From: an uncultured Lachnospiraceae bacterium
GTDB lineage: Bacteria; Bacillota; Clostridia; Lachnospirales; Lachnospiraceae
Assembly: GCA_910585895.1 (NCBI GenBank)
Contig: CAJUHY010000053.1
Location: forward strand, 1-18,738
Direction: 5' to 3'
DNA length: 18,738 nucleotides
Positions 1 to 6,365 of the stretch are shown piece by piece. Position numbers and translations under genes: made by a program. Below the pieces are notes generated by a model, which was not told the origin of the DNA, did not search any database, and saw only the letters and a program-made list of their open reading frames with translations. The stretch's first letter is position 1. Each line of letters opens with the position of its first letter.

Positions 1-3000
1 ATGTCACACTGTTTACCCTGATGGGATTGTTTGAACCGTCTGGTTTGCCTGGATTGACAGTACCAGATGAATCACTTTTTACCGTCACTACACAGAGTGC
101 CTGGCTGCCGTTGGAGGCTGTAACCGAAATAGTGGCCGTTCCTGCCGCCTTTGCCGTCACAGTTCCTTTCTGGTCAACTGCTGCGACTTCCGGCTTATCA
201 GAACTCCAGGTCAGCTCCTTATTCCATGCGCTTTCACTGCCGCTCAAAGTTGCTGACAACGTTTCACTACCGCCGATTGCCATCTGCAGCGACGGTTTGC
301 TGAGGTTTACTTTCCACATATAGACTGCTCCAGCGCCGTCCAAGGTGGGCTCAATCACCATCTCTCCATTTTCATCAAAGAAAATTTCATCAATACAGGT
401 CTCACGGTGTACGCCAAATGCTTCCGTAAAAATATCTAACGGTGTATAGAATCTGTGGTACGCCATGAAATATCGCTCTTTGCCCTCTCCATCCCGTACA
501 TGGAGCACAGACTGATGTCCTGTACCAAGAAGTCCCAGGCTTTCATTTTTAGATAACAGATTTTTTTTCTTCAGCGTTACGTTCACATTTCCGTCATCCC
601 CAATGAGCTTATCGCTGACACCATAATTCACGTGGTAGTTGGGGCTGTTAGCATCATCACAGGTCCAGGTCCAATGATACTTTCCATCTACATTTGTTAC
701 AATTACAGATTCACGGAAATCAGTAAGCCCATTAATCTGCTTGAGCGTACCCTCCTTGATGCTAACCATATCTTCATTCAGCTCTGCCATCGCCCCATAT
801 CCATTGCCAAAAAGAATGTAAGAGGTTCCGTCCACATCTGTGAAAATTGAGGGGTCGATTGCCTGACCCATTTTTACACCGGCATCCTTACACATATCAA
901 CTGTCATCAGCGGTTCTCCCATATCCTTATATGGTCCTGCCGGTTTGTCTGCAACAGCAACGCCGATAGCCGACTCACCACCTGATTTCTTGCCGCAATA
1001 GTAATAATAATATTTGTCATTTTTCTTCTCAATGGCAGGCGCCCATGCACTGCCATCAACCGCCCAGGGAGAAGTTGCAATCTGTACGCCTTTATCATTG
1101 ACCCCTGGCGCAGAATTGGCAAGCTCCAAAATGATTCCTTCATCTTCCCAATTCACCATATCTATGGAAGAAAAAGCATGGAACTTTGTTCCGCTCCAAC
1201 TTGGATATCCGTCTGTCGTCGGATAAATCCAGAACTTGCCGTCAAAATAGTCAATATCCGGGTCCGCATACTGACCAGGCAAAACCGGATTGCCCGCAAT
1301 CAACGGCTTCTTAATCGTATAAGTCTGCGTTTTTCCTGCAAATTCAAGCTTCAGTTCCACATCCTTACGCAAATCCAAACTTCCGCCGGTAAACTGCCTG
1401 CCATCTACAGTCGCTTTTACCGTATCGTCAAACAGTGACAATGTAACTGGAACCGCTGCAAAGTCGATATCTTTTCGCACATAGGAAACAATGTCTTTCC
1501 CTTTTATCCGGGAAAATACAGCTGTATGGTCATCCGTTCCACGAAGGTCAATCGGATTGTCCGATAATTTACCAATAACTACCCCTTTGAGCGGAGAGGC
1601 CGTACTCCACGCTTCATCCTTAATATCATTCTCTGAACGAACACAATTGTAAACTTTGACATTATCAAAGCTTCCCGTGAAATAACCATCCGGGCTATAG
1701 AAAGATTTGCCGAGATATGCCAGAAGGTCTGTTCCCAAATCTGTTATCTTGATACCGGTATCTTCATTTGTAGAGACCAGCTTACCGTCTATGTAAAGTT
1801 TCATTAAGTTCCCATCAATCACAATCGCAACATTCTGCCATTGACCAGTGGAAGCTCCGGTACCTTTGACCTCCTGTTCCGAATTATAGCTTGTGGTCGT
1901 AAGCGCGTTGCGCACCTGCGTGCCGCGTACCCGCATAAAATCATATTTCTGGTCGTCTTTTCCAAAAGCGAACGTAAAAAAGTTCCCGCTCGAGGCATCT
2001 GATCTCACATCCATGGAAATCGTCATCGTATCCCGTTTGTCAAAAAATCCCATAGGTAATTCCGCGTAAGCATGGGCAGAACCATCCAGCTTCAGCACAT
2101 TGCTCTCGCGTTCCTCATCATAGACCACCTCGGCATTTCCCCAGAGCCTGCCATTATCCTGTGTATCATTACCTGTAGCAGAATCCGTAATCACGCGTTT
2201 TCCCAAATCCGTTTCAAAGTCATAAGTGAGCACCGGTTCCTCAGAGGAAACTTCCTGTTCAGATTCTCTATCTGCAAATGCTTCCCGCACCCGCGCATCC
2301 TCTTCCGCAGTCAGGCGCATAACCGTACCATGACGGAATTTGCCGTCGGGGAAGCTGGCATTGGCTTCCGTAAACTTACCGCTTGCCAAATCATCTGTTA
2401 CAAAAGCCTTATATCCCTGGTTATCACCCATCACACACCACTTACCATCCGGCAGCTGATACACAGTAAGTCCTTCTCTGCCGTCAAATCCTGCAGCACT
2501 GCTGCCGCTTCTGGTTACCAGGCGGCTCCAGGAGCCTTTGGGCGCACTCTGCGTTTCACTGTCACGGACATCTATAACATCCTCTGTATCCAGTGTGTTG
2601 CTGACATCTATAACGGTGTTCCAGTCAGAAGTTGAGAAACGGTAGAACTTCCCGTCATCTTCAACAATTGTAGAATCGATGATATTTACCTCTATTTCCT
2701 TGCCATCACTGTTCTTGCCATCTACGTCCTCACTGAGCCATACCTTGGGCTCTGTAAAGGTAACAAAATCCTTGGTGCGGCATACATAGACACGCAGAGC
2801 ATTTTCGCTTGTATCCTTCTTGGTTTTATCCCTTGCGGACCAATAAACCACATAATCTCCTGAAGCCTCATCATAAATCGCTTCCGGTGCCCAGACACAG
2901 CCAGCATTATCAAATCCTGCATAAACCAGACGCGGTTCACTCCAATTTACTAAATCATTAGACTCCCAGATAACCAAATTCTGACTGGCGTTGAACTGAT

Positions 3001-3412
3001 CCCAACTGCTTCCGCCAGTACCGCCGCCCTCCGCATGAAGGTCCGTACCAAGAATCCAGTATTTATCCCCTTGAGGCGAACGGATAATGTGCGGGTCGCG
3101 CACACCCAGGTCGCTCCCCCTGGCATTATTTACTAAAACAGATCGGGAGGCGCCGTTTACCTTATTAAGTTTCTTCCAGGTCAGTCCATCTTCGCTGTAA
3201 CCATAGAAAATCTTCTCATAGCCTCCCTCCGTGCCGAAGTTCAGCCATAGATAGCCACCCATTTCGTCAGACGCAGCTTTATCTGCATTTCCCAGCACAT
3301 CCTCCTGTGCTGCCGCTGCCTGTGATGTCAGGGGAACAAGCGGCAGTGCAGATAGCGCCATCGCTCCGGTGAGCAACCAGGCATAACATCTTTGTTTCCA
3401 TTTTTGGTGCAT
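1..3412 (-). CDS. Secreted double-GH43 glycoside hydrolase with LamG and Big2-like domains (C-terminus beyond window)
   Basis: Probably an extracellular arabinan- or xylan-debranching enzyme. The frame is open from ATG 3410-3412 to the left edge (1137 codons, no stop). A GGAGGG box 7 nt upstream fixes the start. Residues 1-35 form a signal peptide (KWKQR, a hydrophobic core, then TSQAAAA). Residues ~50-385 form a first GH43-like propeller: RDPHI (D106, candidate base) and IDSTIVEDDGKFY (D246, candidate pKa modulator). Residues ~388-600 resemble a LamG/concanavalin-like domain starting at TYDFETDLG. Residues ~705-1030 form a second GH43 propeller: QYADPDIDYFDGKFW (D717), IDPSIFTDVDG, and FRES with a candidate acid Glu. 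Residues ~1037-1115 are Big2-like (TWSSDKPEVAAVD, GTVTAKAAGTATI). The second propeller carries the clearer active-site motifs. The substrate cannot be read from sequence. Cell-wall attachment, if any, would be encoded outside the window. Confidence 0.9.
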   Translation of the reverse strand, partial: MHQKWKQRCYAWLLTGAMALSALPLVPLTSQAAAAQEDVLGNADKAASDEMGGYLWLNFGTEGGYEKIFYGYSEDGLTWKKLNKVNGASRSVLVNNARGSDLGVRDPHIIRSPQGDKYWILGTDLHAEGGGTGGSSWDQFNASQNLVIWESNDLVNWSEPRLVYAGFDNAGCVWAPEAIYDEASGDYVVYWSARDKTKKDTSENALRVYVCRTKDFVTFTEPKVWLSEDVDGKNSDGKEIEVNIIDSTIVEDDGKFYRFSTSDWNTVIDVSNTLDTEDVIDVRDSETQSAPKGSWSRLVTRSGSSAAGFDGREGLTVYQLPDGKWCVMGDNQGYKAFVTDDLASGKFTEANASFPDGKFRHGTVMRLTAEEDARVREAFADRESEQEVSSEEPVLTYDFETDLGKRVITDSATGNDTQDNGRLWGNAEVVYDEERESNVLKLDGSAHAYAELPMGFFDKRDTMTISMDVRSDASSGNFFTFAFGKDDQKYDFMRVRGTQVRNALTTTSYNSEQEVKGTGASTGQWQNVAIVIDGNLMKLYIDGKLVSTNEDTGIKITDLGTDLLAYLGKSFYSPDGYFTGSFDNVKVYNCVRSENDIKDEAWSTASPLKGVVIGKLSDNPIDLRGTDDHTAVFSRIKGKDIVSYVRKDIDFAAVPVTLSLFDDTVKATVDGRQFTGGSLDLRKDVELKLEFAGKTQTYTIKKPLIAGNPVLPGQYADPDIDYFDGKFWIYPTTDGYPSWSGTKFHAFSSIDMVNWEDEGIILELANSAPGVNDKGVQIATSPWAVDGSAWAPAIEKKNDKYYYYYCGKKSGGESAIGVAVADKPAGPYKDMGEPLMTVDMCKDAGVKMGQAIDPSIFTDVDGTSYILFGNGYGAMAELNEDMVSIKEGTLKQINGLTDFRESVIVTNVDGKYHWTWTCDDANSPNYHVNYGVSDKLIGDDGNVNVTLKKKNLLSKNESLGLLGTGHQSVLHVRDGEGKERYFMAYHRFYTPLDIFTEAFGVHRETCIDEIFFDENGEMVIEPTLDGAGAVYMWKVNLSKPSLQMAIGGSETLSATLSGSESAWNKELTWSSDKPEVAAVDQKGTVTAKAAGTATISVTASNGSQALCVVTVKSDSSGTVNPGKPDGSNNPIRVNSVT

Positions 3413-3463
3413 AATTTACCCTCCATTTCCTACTAAAAACCACTGAAAAAATAAAATATTTTT

Positions 3464-3520
3464 AGTAAATTTTACTTAATATGAGAGTAACATTATATTT
3501 CTTTTTCTGTCAAGTAAAAT
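3464..3520 (-). promoter_or_regulatory. Putative promoter/operator region of the GH43 gene
   Basis: A perfect TATAAT lies at 3492-3497 on the minus strand. The arms attttactt (3469-3477) and aagtaaaat (3512-3520) are a perfect 9-bp inverted repeat flanking it. The inner arm is part of a second dyad, AGTAAA-T-TTTACT (3464-3476). A further 9-bp inverted pair, tactaaaaa (3431-3439) and tttttagta (3459-3467), sits in the leader. TTGACA at 3508-3513 is only 10 bp from the TATAAT, so it is not its -35; TTTACT 15 bp upstream is a weak alternative. The dyads suggest a sugar-responsive regulator; no regulator gene is nearby. A short dyad, tctgca/tgcaga at 3551-3569, between this region and the GIY-YIG stop could be a weak terminator of that gene. 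Confidence 0.45.
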
Positions 3521-3587
3521 CTGCATTGCTCCGCTTATTATAATTTCATTTCTGCAATATTTATGCAGATTGTATGGCAATGATAAT

Positions 3588-3854
3588 TCAACAATGTATT
3601 TCCATGTCAGCAATCAGCCGCTCCTTCTGTCTGCGTGTAAGCTGCTTTATCTGTACCTCACGGCTCATTGCTTCCTGTTTCGTCTCATGCACTTCCAGAT
3701 ACACCAGCTCTACCGGCGTACGCACCCTCGTATATTTGCCGCCTCTTCCCGCATTGTGCGCTTTCAGGCGTTTCTCTATATTGTTTGTCCACCCCGTATA
3801 CAGCGTATCGTCACTGCACCGAAGCATATATGTGACATTCTGTTTTCCCATCAT
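3588..3854 (-). CDS. GIY-YIG domain protein, YhbQ/UPF0213-like
   Basis: An 88-residue single-domain protein of the small GIY-YIG superfamily, close in length and pattern to YhbQ/UPF0213. It shows the GIY-like strand TYMLRC (residues 8-13), the YIG-like YTG (19-21), the Arg-bearing helix EKRLKAHNAG (27-36), the basic stretch RGGKYTRVRTPVELVY, and the conserved Glu in SREVQIKQL. The fold is that of small endonucleases; the biological role of these stand-alone proteins is not settled. The start is the first of two adjacent ATGs, with GAGG 7 nt upstream. No co-transcribed partner is seen: the next minus-strand gene upstream ends about 440 bp away behind a probable terminator. Confidence 0.88.
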   Translation of the reverse strand: MMGKQNVTYMLRCSDDTLYTGWTNNIEKRLKAHNAGRGGKYTRVRTPVELVYLEVHETKQEAMSREVQIKQLTRRQKERLIADMEIHC

Positions 3855-3874
3855 AATATGTCCTCAAATTTTCC

Positions 3875-3903
3875 ATACCTGCTATCTACGTACCTGTTAT
3901 CTA
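3875..3903. repeat. Two tandem copies of a 15-bp repeat upstream of the GIY-YIG gene
   Basis: The copies are ataCCTGCTATCTA at 3875-3888 and gtaCCTGTTATCTA at 3890-3903, with a period of exactly 15 bp and identical cores apart from one C/T change. They lie 20-50 bp upstream of the GIY-YIG start and next to the 3909-3928 hairpin, where a promoter-proximal regulator could bind. They could also be a chance slippage duplication. Confidence 0.5.
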
Positions 3904-4215
3904 TGTAGAGAGACTGCAAGCAGTCTCTTATATGCAAAGCAGCGCTGGATTACAGGTATTTTACCTTTTCAGGCAACATCAGCCGCTATGACGTCTCGAC
4001 AGCAGGACAGTAAACCACCATTCTTTGTATAAAAAACAGCGCTGCGGATTGTTACATATGGGTAACTATAACCCATGAAATAATTGCTGTATGCAATTTC
4101 TAATATTTTATGAGGAAAATCTCTTCCTGTGCCTGTTTACTCCTGTCCATTATCCTCTCCGGCATACTTTTACCATACATTTTCCCTTTTCTTTTATTCT
4201 ACCATCCCACTGTGC

Positions 4216-4252
4216 AAAAGTAAATGAGCGGACGGCAGGCTGCCATCCGCTC
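4216..4252 (-). terminator. Probable intrinsic terminator of the spoIIQ-like gene
   Basis: On the minus strand a stem of gagcgga (4246-4252) with tccgctc (4226-4232) encloses a second short GGC/GCC pairing. It is followed by a T-rich but broken tract (ATTTACTTTTG). It lies 44 bp after the stop of the spoIIQ-like gene. The interrupted T-tract lowers confidence. Confidence 0.6.
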
Positions 4253-4295
4253 GGTAAAACGATATCGTTGCTGAAAATTCTACATTGGTCATATT

Positions 4296-5120
4296 TTATT
4301 GCAGATACCCCATAGGGTCAACTGGAACTCCGTCCTTCTGCAGTTCAAAAAAGAGATTGGAGCCCTCAACGGAATAATATTTTGTGGGCTCGCTGATATA
4401 CCCGAGGATTTCTCCATTTTCCACATAGTCGCCTGTGCTCTTAGGTATTTCCTTCAGCTGTCCGTAAATAGCGCTGTATCCATCACCCATATCCACAGTG
4501 ATTGTAGCCCCGGTTTCCGCCATAGTCTCCACGCTGGTCACCTTACCAGCAGCTACCGCTTTTACCGGCGTGTTGACTTCGGCCTTGATAATCACTGCCG
4601 GATTGTATTTATACTGGTCTAAGGTTGCAAAATATACGGTCTGGTCCATACTGTAATTCAACACTACATTTCCCTGCAGCGGCCAGCCCAAATCTGTCTC
4701 TGCATCAAAATGAAGAATCGGTTCCACCGGTGTTTGTACCTCGGCTACAACTTCCGGTGCATCCATAAAGTTGTCGTTTTCCGGAGGGATAATACCGGAG
4801 ACTGCCTCCGTCTCCTCCTCTTCCTTCTCTCTCGCTTTCGCCTGTTCACGTGCCTTTTCAGCTAATTTTTTTGCTTGTTCACGTGCCTTTTCAACTTCTT
4901 TCTTTTCCTGTTCTTTCTTCTTTTCCTGCTCTCTTGCTTCGTCCTCTGCTTTTGCCTGCTGAATCTGCTTTTGCTGTTCTTTGGCTAGCTGCTCTTCCTG
5001 TTTCTTTTCCTGCTGGGTATAATAAATCCCCGTCATGCCGAATGCTGCAACGACCATGAATACCGCGGCAATCAGATAGGATTTCTTGTTAAAAAATGCT
5101 GATACTCTTCTGTTTCTCAT
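4296..5120 (-). CDS. spoIIQ: SpoIIQ-like protein with a degenerate LytM (M23) domain
   Basis: Likely forespore half of the SpoIIQ-SpoIIIAH channel that links the two cells during engulfment. With the start at 5120 it has 274 residues: a short basic N-terminus, one membrane span (14-35), a charged, repetitive coiled coil (~36-105) and a LytM/M23 domain (~143-274). By alignment to the canonical LytM site all active residues are lost: H-x3-D becomes N173/I177, the central His becomes Q221, and HxH becomes N255/F257. The domain should therefore be structural only. I chose ATG 5120 because AAGGTG lies 5 nt before it; an in-frame ATG at 5135 has no ribosome binding site. It lies directly downstream of spoIID, a usual clostridial arrangement, with its own sigma-F-like promoter. 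The alternative is a generic M23-like membrane protein, less likely here. Confidence 0.82.
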   Translation of the reverse strand: MRNRRVSAFFNKKSYLIAAVFMVVAAFGMTGIYYTQQEKKQEEQLAKEQQKQIQQAKAEDEAREQEKKKEQEKKEVEKAREQAKKLAEKAREQAKAREKEEEETEAVSGIIPPENDNFMDAPEVVAEVQTPVEPILHFDAETDLGWPLQGNVVLNYSMDQTVYFATLDQYKYNPAVIIKAEVNTPVKAVAAGKVTSVETMAETGATITVDMGDGYSAIYGQLKEIPKSTGDYVENGEILGYISEPTKYYSVEGSNLFFELQKDGVPVDPMGYLQ

Positions 5121-5155
5121 CCTGTCACCTTCCATTTCTGTTTGTTTTTCCTTTT

Positions 5156-5184
5156 TAGTTTTTCCGAAAAAACAAGGTTTATAC
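5156..5184 (-). promoter_or_regulatory. Sigma-F-like promoter of the spoIIQ-like gene
   Basis: On the minus strand GTATA (5180-5184) is followed after 14 bp by GGAAAAACTA (5156-5165). Both match the Bacillus sigma-F consensus as I remember it (GYWTA and GGNRANAHTR); the 14-bp spacer is at the short end. Transcription would start about 30 nt before the ATG at 5120. spoIIQ is a classic sigma-F gene, so motif and gene agree. Confidence 0.7.
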
Positions 5185-5243
5185 AGGATGTATGATATTT
5201 TATGTATGGGAAACGAACAAAGCGTTTGCGTTTACTGTAACAG

Positions 5244-6176
5244 TTACTCCATATCTTTCTGCACAGTCACATCTTTATAATAAAATTTTAAAATTTCTTT
5301 ATAGTCGCTCCCCGCTTTTGCCATCTCATTAGCCCCATACTGACTAAGGCCTATGCCATGTCCCATGCCTTTGGTGACAATACGCATTTTTCCCTCCACT
5401 TCCTTTATGGAAAAACAGGCCGAATTCAGACCCAGGCAATCCCGGAAATCCTCACCCGCCATTGTCTGTTTACCCACAGCTACTTCCAACGCATATTCAC
5501 TGGAATCACGCTTTGTTACAACAATCTGTTCCGCCAGCCCTTCTTCTGTCAGTTCCGCTTCCGGGCAAGCCTGATTCAACTTGTCTGCCAGTTCTTTCTT
5601 CCCCATAAAGACAACCTTTAAGTAATCGTGCGACGGAATATCTATACTGCTGTCCACACTGCTGAGGTAAGGCATTTTAACCCCCAATGCCTCCTTGCCA
5701 TCTCTCGTTTTCCCCGCACTGACAGCATGGTAGGCAGCGTAGATAGGCTCATTTTTCCAGGTCATGATTTCTCCCTCAGTGGCTGCCAGCGCCTCCTCAA
5801 GCGCCTGATAATTTTTTTCAAATCCATCCTGTCCCCACAGAGACAGCATCTCCTCTCTGGACATGGACTGCGGCAGCTCCTCCTTATTCGCCAACGCACG
5901 CTTTAGGGAAGTCCGTGCAACCACCGTCTGCGCTTTTATCGCTTCCGGCTGATACTCCAGAGAAATTTCCTCTGCTATAATACCCGCCAGATATTCTTCC
6001 TCGTCCATCTCCTGGTCATCTGCCCTTTCCTGCGGCAAAAGTTTCTCCTCTATAATTGTTTCAGTCTTTTCTGTTTCTGTGCTTGTCTCACTTCCCTGAA
6101 ACAGTAAGGTGACAATATAAGGCGCTGCCAACACTAAAACGCAGACTGCCAAAAATGTTTTTATTTTTTCTTTCAG
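5244..6176 (-). CDS. spoIID: Stage II sporulation protein D (SpoIID), lytic transglycosylase
   Basis: Membrane-anchored peptidoglycan lytic transglycosylase; in Bacillus it acts with SpoIIP and SpoIIM in septal thinning and engulfment. With the start at 6176 it has 310 residues: an N-terminal membrane segment (~8-26), an acidic linker, then the SpoIID domain. The motif AGIIAEEISLEYQPEAIKAQ (64-83) aligns E70 with the catalytic Glu of Bacillus SpoIID. PYLSSVDSS and the C-terminal GMGHGIGLSQYGANEMAK block are diagnostic. Start choice: TTG 6152 would cut into the membrane segment and has no ribosome binding site, while CTG at 6174-6176 in the same frame has GAGGGGG 7 nt upstream. No terminator follows before the spoIIQ-like gene, so read-through is possible. 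Function confident; exact start inferred. Confidence 0.92.
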   Translation of the reverse strand: MKEKIKTFLAVCVLVLAAPYIVTLLFQGSETSTETEKTETIIEEKLLPQERADDQEMDEEEYLAGIIAEEISLEYQPEAIKAQTVVARTSLKRALANKEELPQSMSREEMLSLWGQDGFEKNYQALEEALAATEGEIMTWKNEPIYAAYHAVSAGKTRDGKEALGVKMPYLSSVDSSIDIPSHDYLKVVFMGKKELADKLNQACPEAELTEEGLAEQIVVTKRDSSEYALEVAVGKQTMAGEDFRDCLGLNSACFSIKEVEGKMRIVTKGMGHGIGLSQYGANEMAKAGSDYKEILKFYYKDVTVQKDME

Positions 6177-6190
6177 AAAAACACCCCCTC
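6174..6190 (-). promoter_or_regulatory. Ribosome binding site and proposed CTG start of spoIID
   Basis: GAGGGGG (6184-6190) lies exactly 7 nt before CTG (6174-6176), which reads into the basic N-terminus MKEKIKTFLAV. No in-frame ATG, GTG or TTG lies at a workable distance from this site. Confidence 0.6.
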
Positions 6191-6198
6191 ATAGCTTC

Positions 6199-6226
6199 AT
6201 TCTATTCAAAAAAGAACTTTATATGC
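6199..6226 (-). promoter_or_regulatory. Sigma-E-like promoter of spoIID
   Basis: On the minus strand GCATATA (6220-6226), 13 bp, then AATAGAAT (6199-6206) resembles the sigma-E elements KMATATT and CATACANT (6 of 7 and 6 of 8 positions, consensus from memory). The start point would fall just before the GAGGGGG site. spoIID is a mother-cell sigma-E gene in Bacillus. Confidence 0.6.
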
Positions 6227-6276
6227 TCAGATGTCCAAAATTTGGTGTATTTATTTTTGTTAGTTGCACAATTCAC

Positions 6277-6288
6277 GAACAAAAGTTC
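6277..6288. promoter_or_regulatory. LexA (SOS) box 1
   Basis: GAACAAAAGTTC fits the Firmicutes LexA/DinR core GAAC-N4-GTTC with both half-sites perfect. It abuts the -35 of the plus-strand promoter at 6289, so bound LexA would block RNA polymerase. Confidence 0.8.
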
Positions 6289-6317
6289 TTGCTTTTTGCA
6301 AAAACTCGTGTTATGAT
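6289..6317 (+). promoter_or_regulatory. Promoter of the radical SAM/DUF4130 operon
   Basis: TTGCTT (6289-6294), a 17-bp spacer, then TATGAT (6312-6317) with TG one base upstream (extended -10). The expected start point is near 6324, at the edge of LexA box 2. A TATAAT at 6339-6344 without a good -35 is an alternative. Confidence 0.6.
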
Positions 6318-6324
6318 GGTTTTA

Positions 6325-6336
6325 GAACATTTGTTC
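6325..6336. promoter_or_regulatory. LexA (SOS) box 2
   Basis: GAACATTTGTTC is a second box with perfect half-sites, 48 bp from the first and over the expected transcription start. Two boxes bracketing one promoter argue for tight LexA repression of the genes that follow. spoIID, read in the other direction, has its own promoter further away. Confidence 0.8.
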
Positions 6337-6365
6337 TTTATAATGAATTCGAGGGTTTTTACATT

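Larger units (their letters stand above)
3855..4295. other. Intergenic stretch between spoIIQ-like gene and GIY-YIG gene
   Basis: No supportable gene lies here. It contains: a probable terminator of the spoIIQ-like gene (listed separately); a pair of 15-bp direct repeats (listed separately); a hairpin at 3909-3928 with a perfect 8-bp stem agagactg/cagtctct and loop caag; and two overlapping, mutually exclusive dyads around 4053-4078 (gttac-N6-gtaac, and atgggt-N7-acccat). A weak sigma-E-like element on the minus strand (TCATAAA at 4107-4113, 13 bp, CATACA at 4088-4093) could give a long leader for the GIY-YIG gene, but I give it little weight. Confidence 0.5.

Noticed and set aside
2072..2635. 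A 187-codon plus-strand open frame
   Set aside because: Antisense to the GH43 gene, whose frame is continuous with recognisable domains throughout.
3492..3513. TTGACA (3508-3513) and TATAAT (3492-3497) as a sigma-A promoter pair
   Set aside because: The spacer is only 10 bp, far too short for a functional pair.
3574..4032. Plus-strand open frames of 112 and 152 codons
   Set aside because: They overlap the GIY-YIG gene on the opposite strand; their composition is Cys/Ser/Phe-rich, as expected for an antisense frame.
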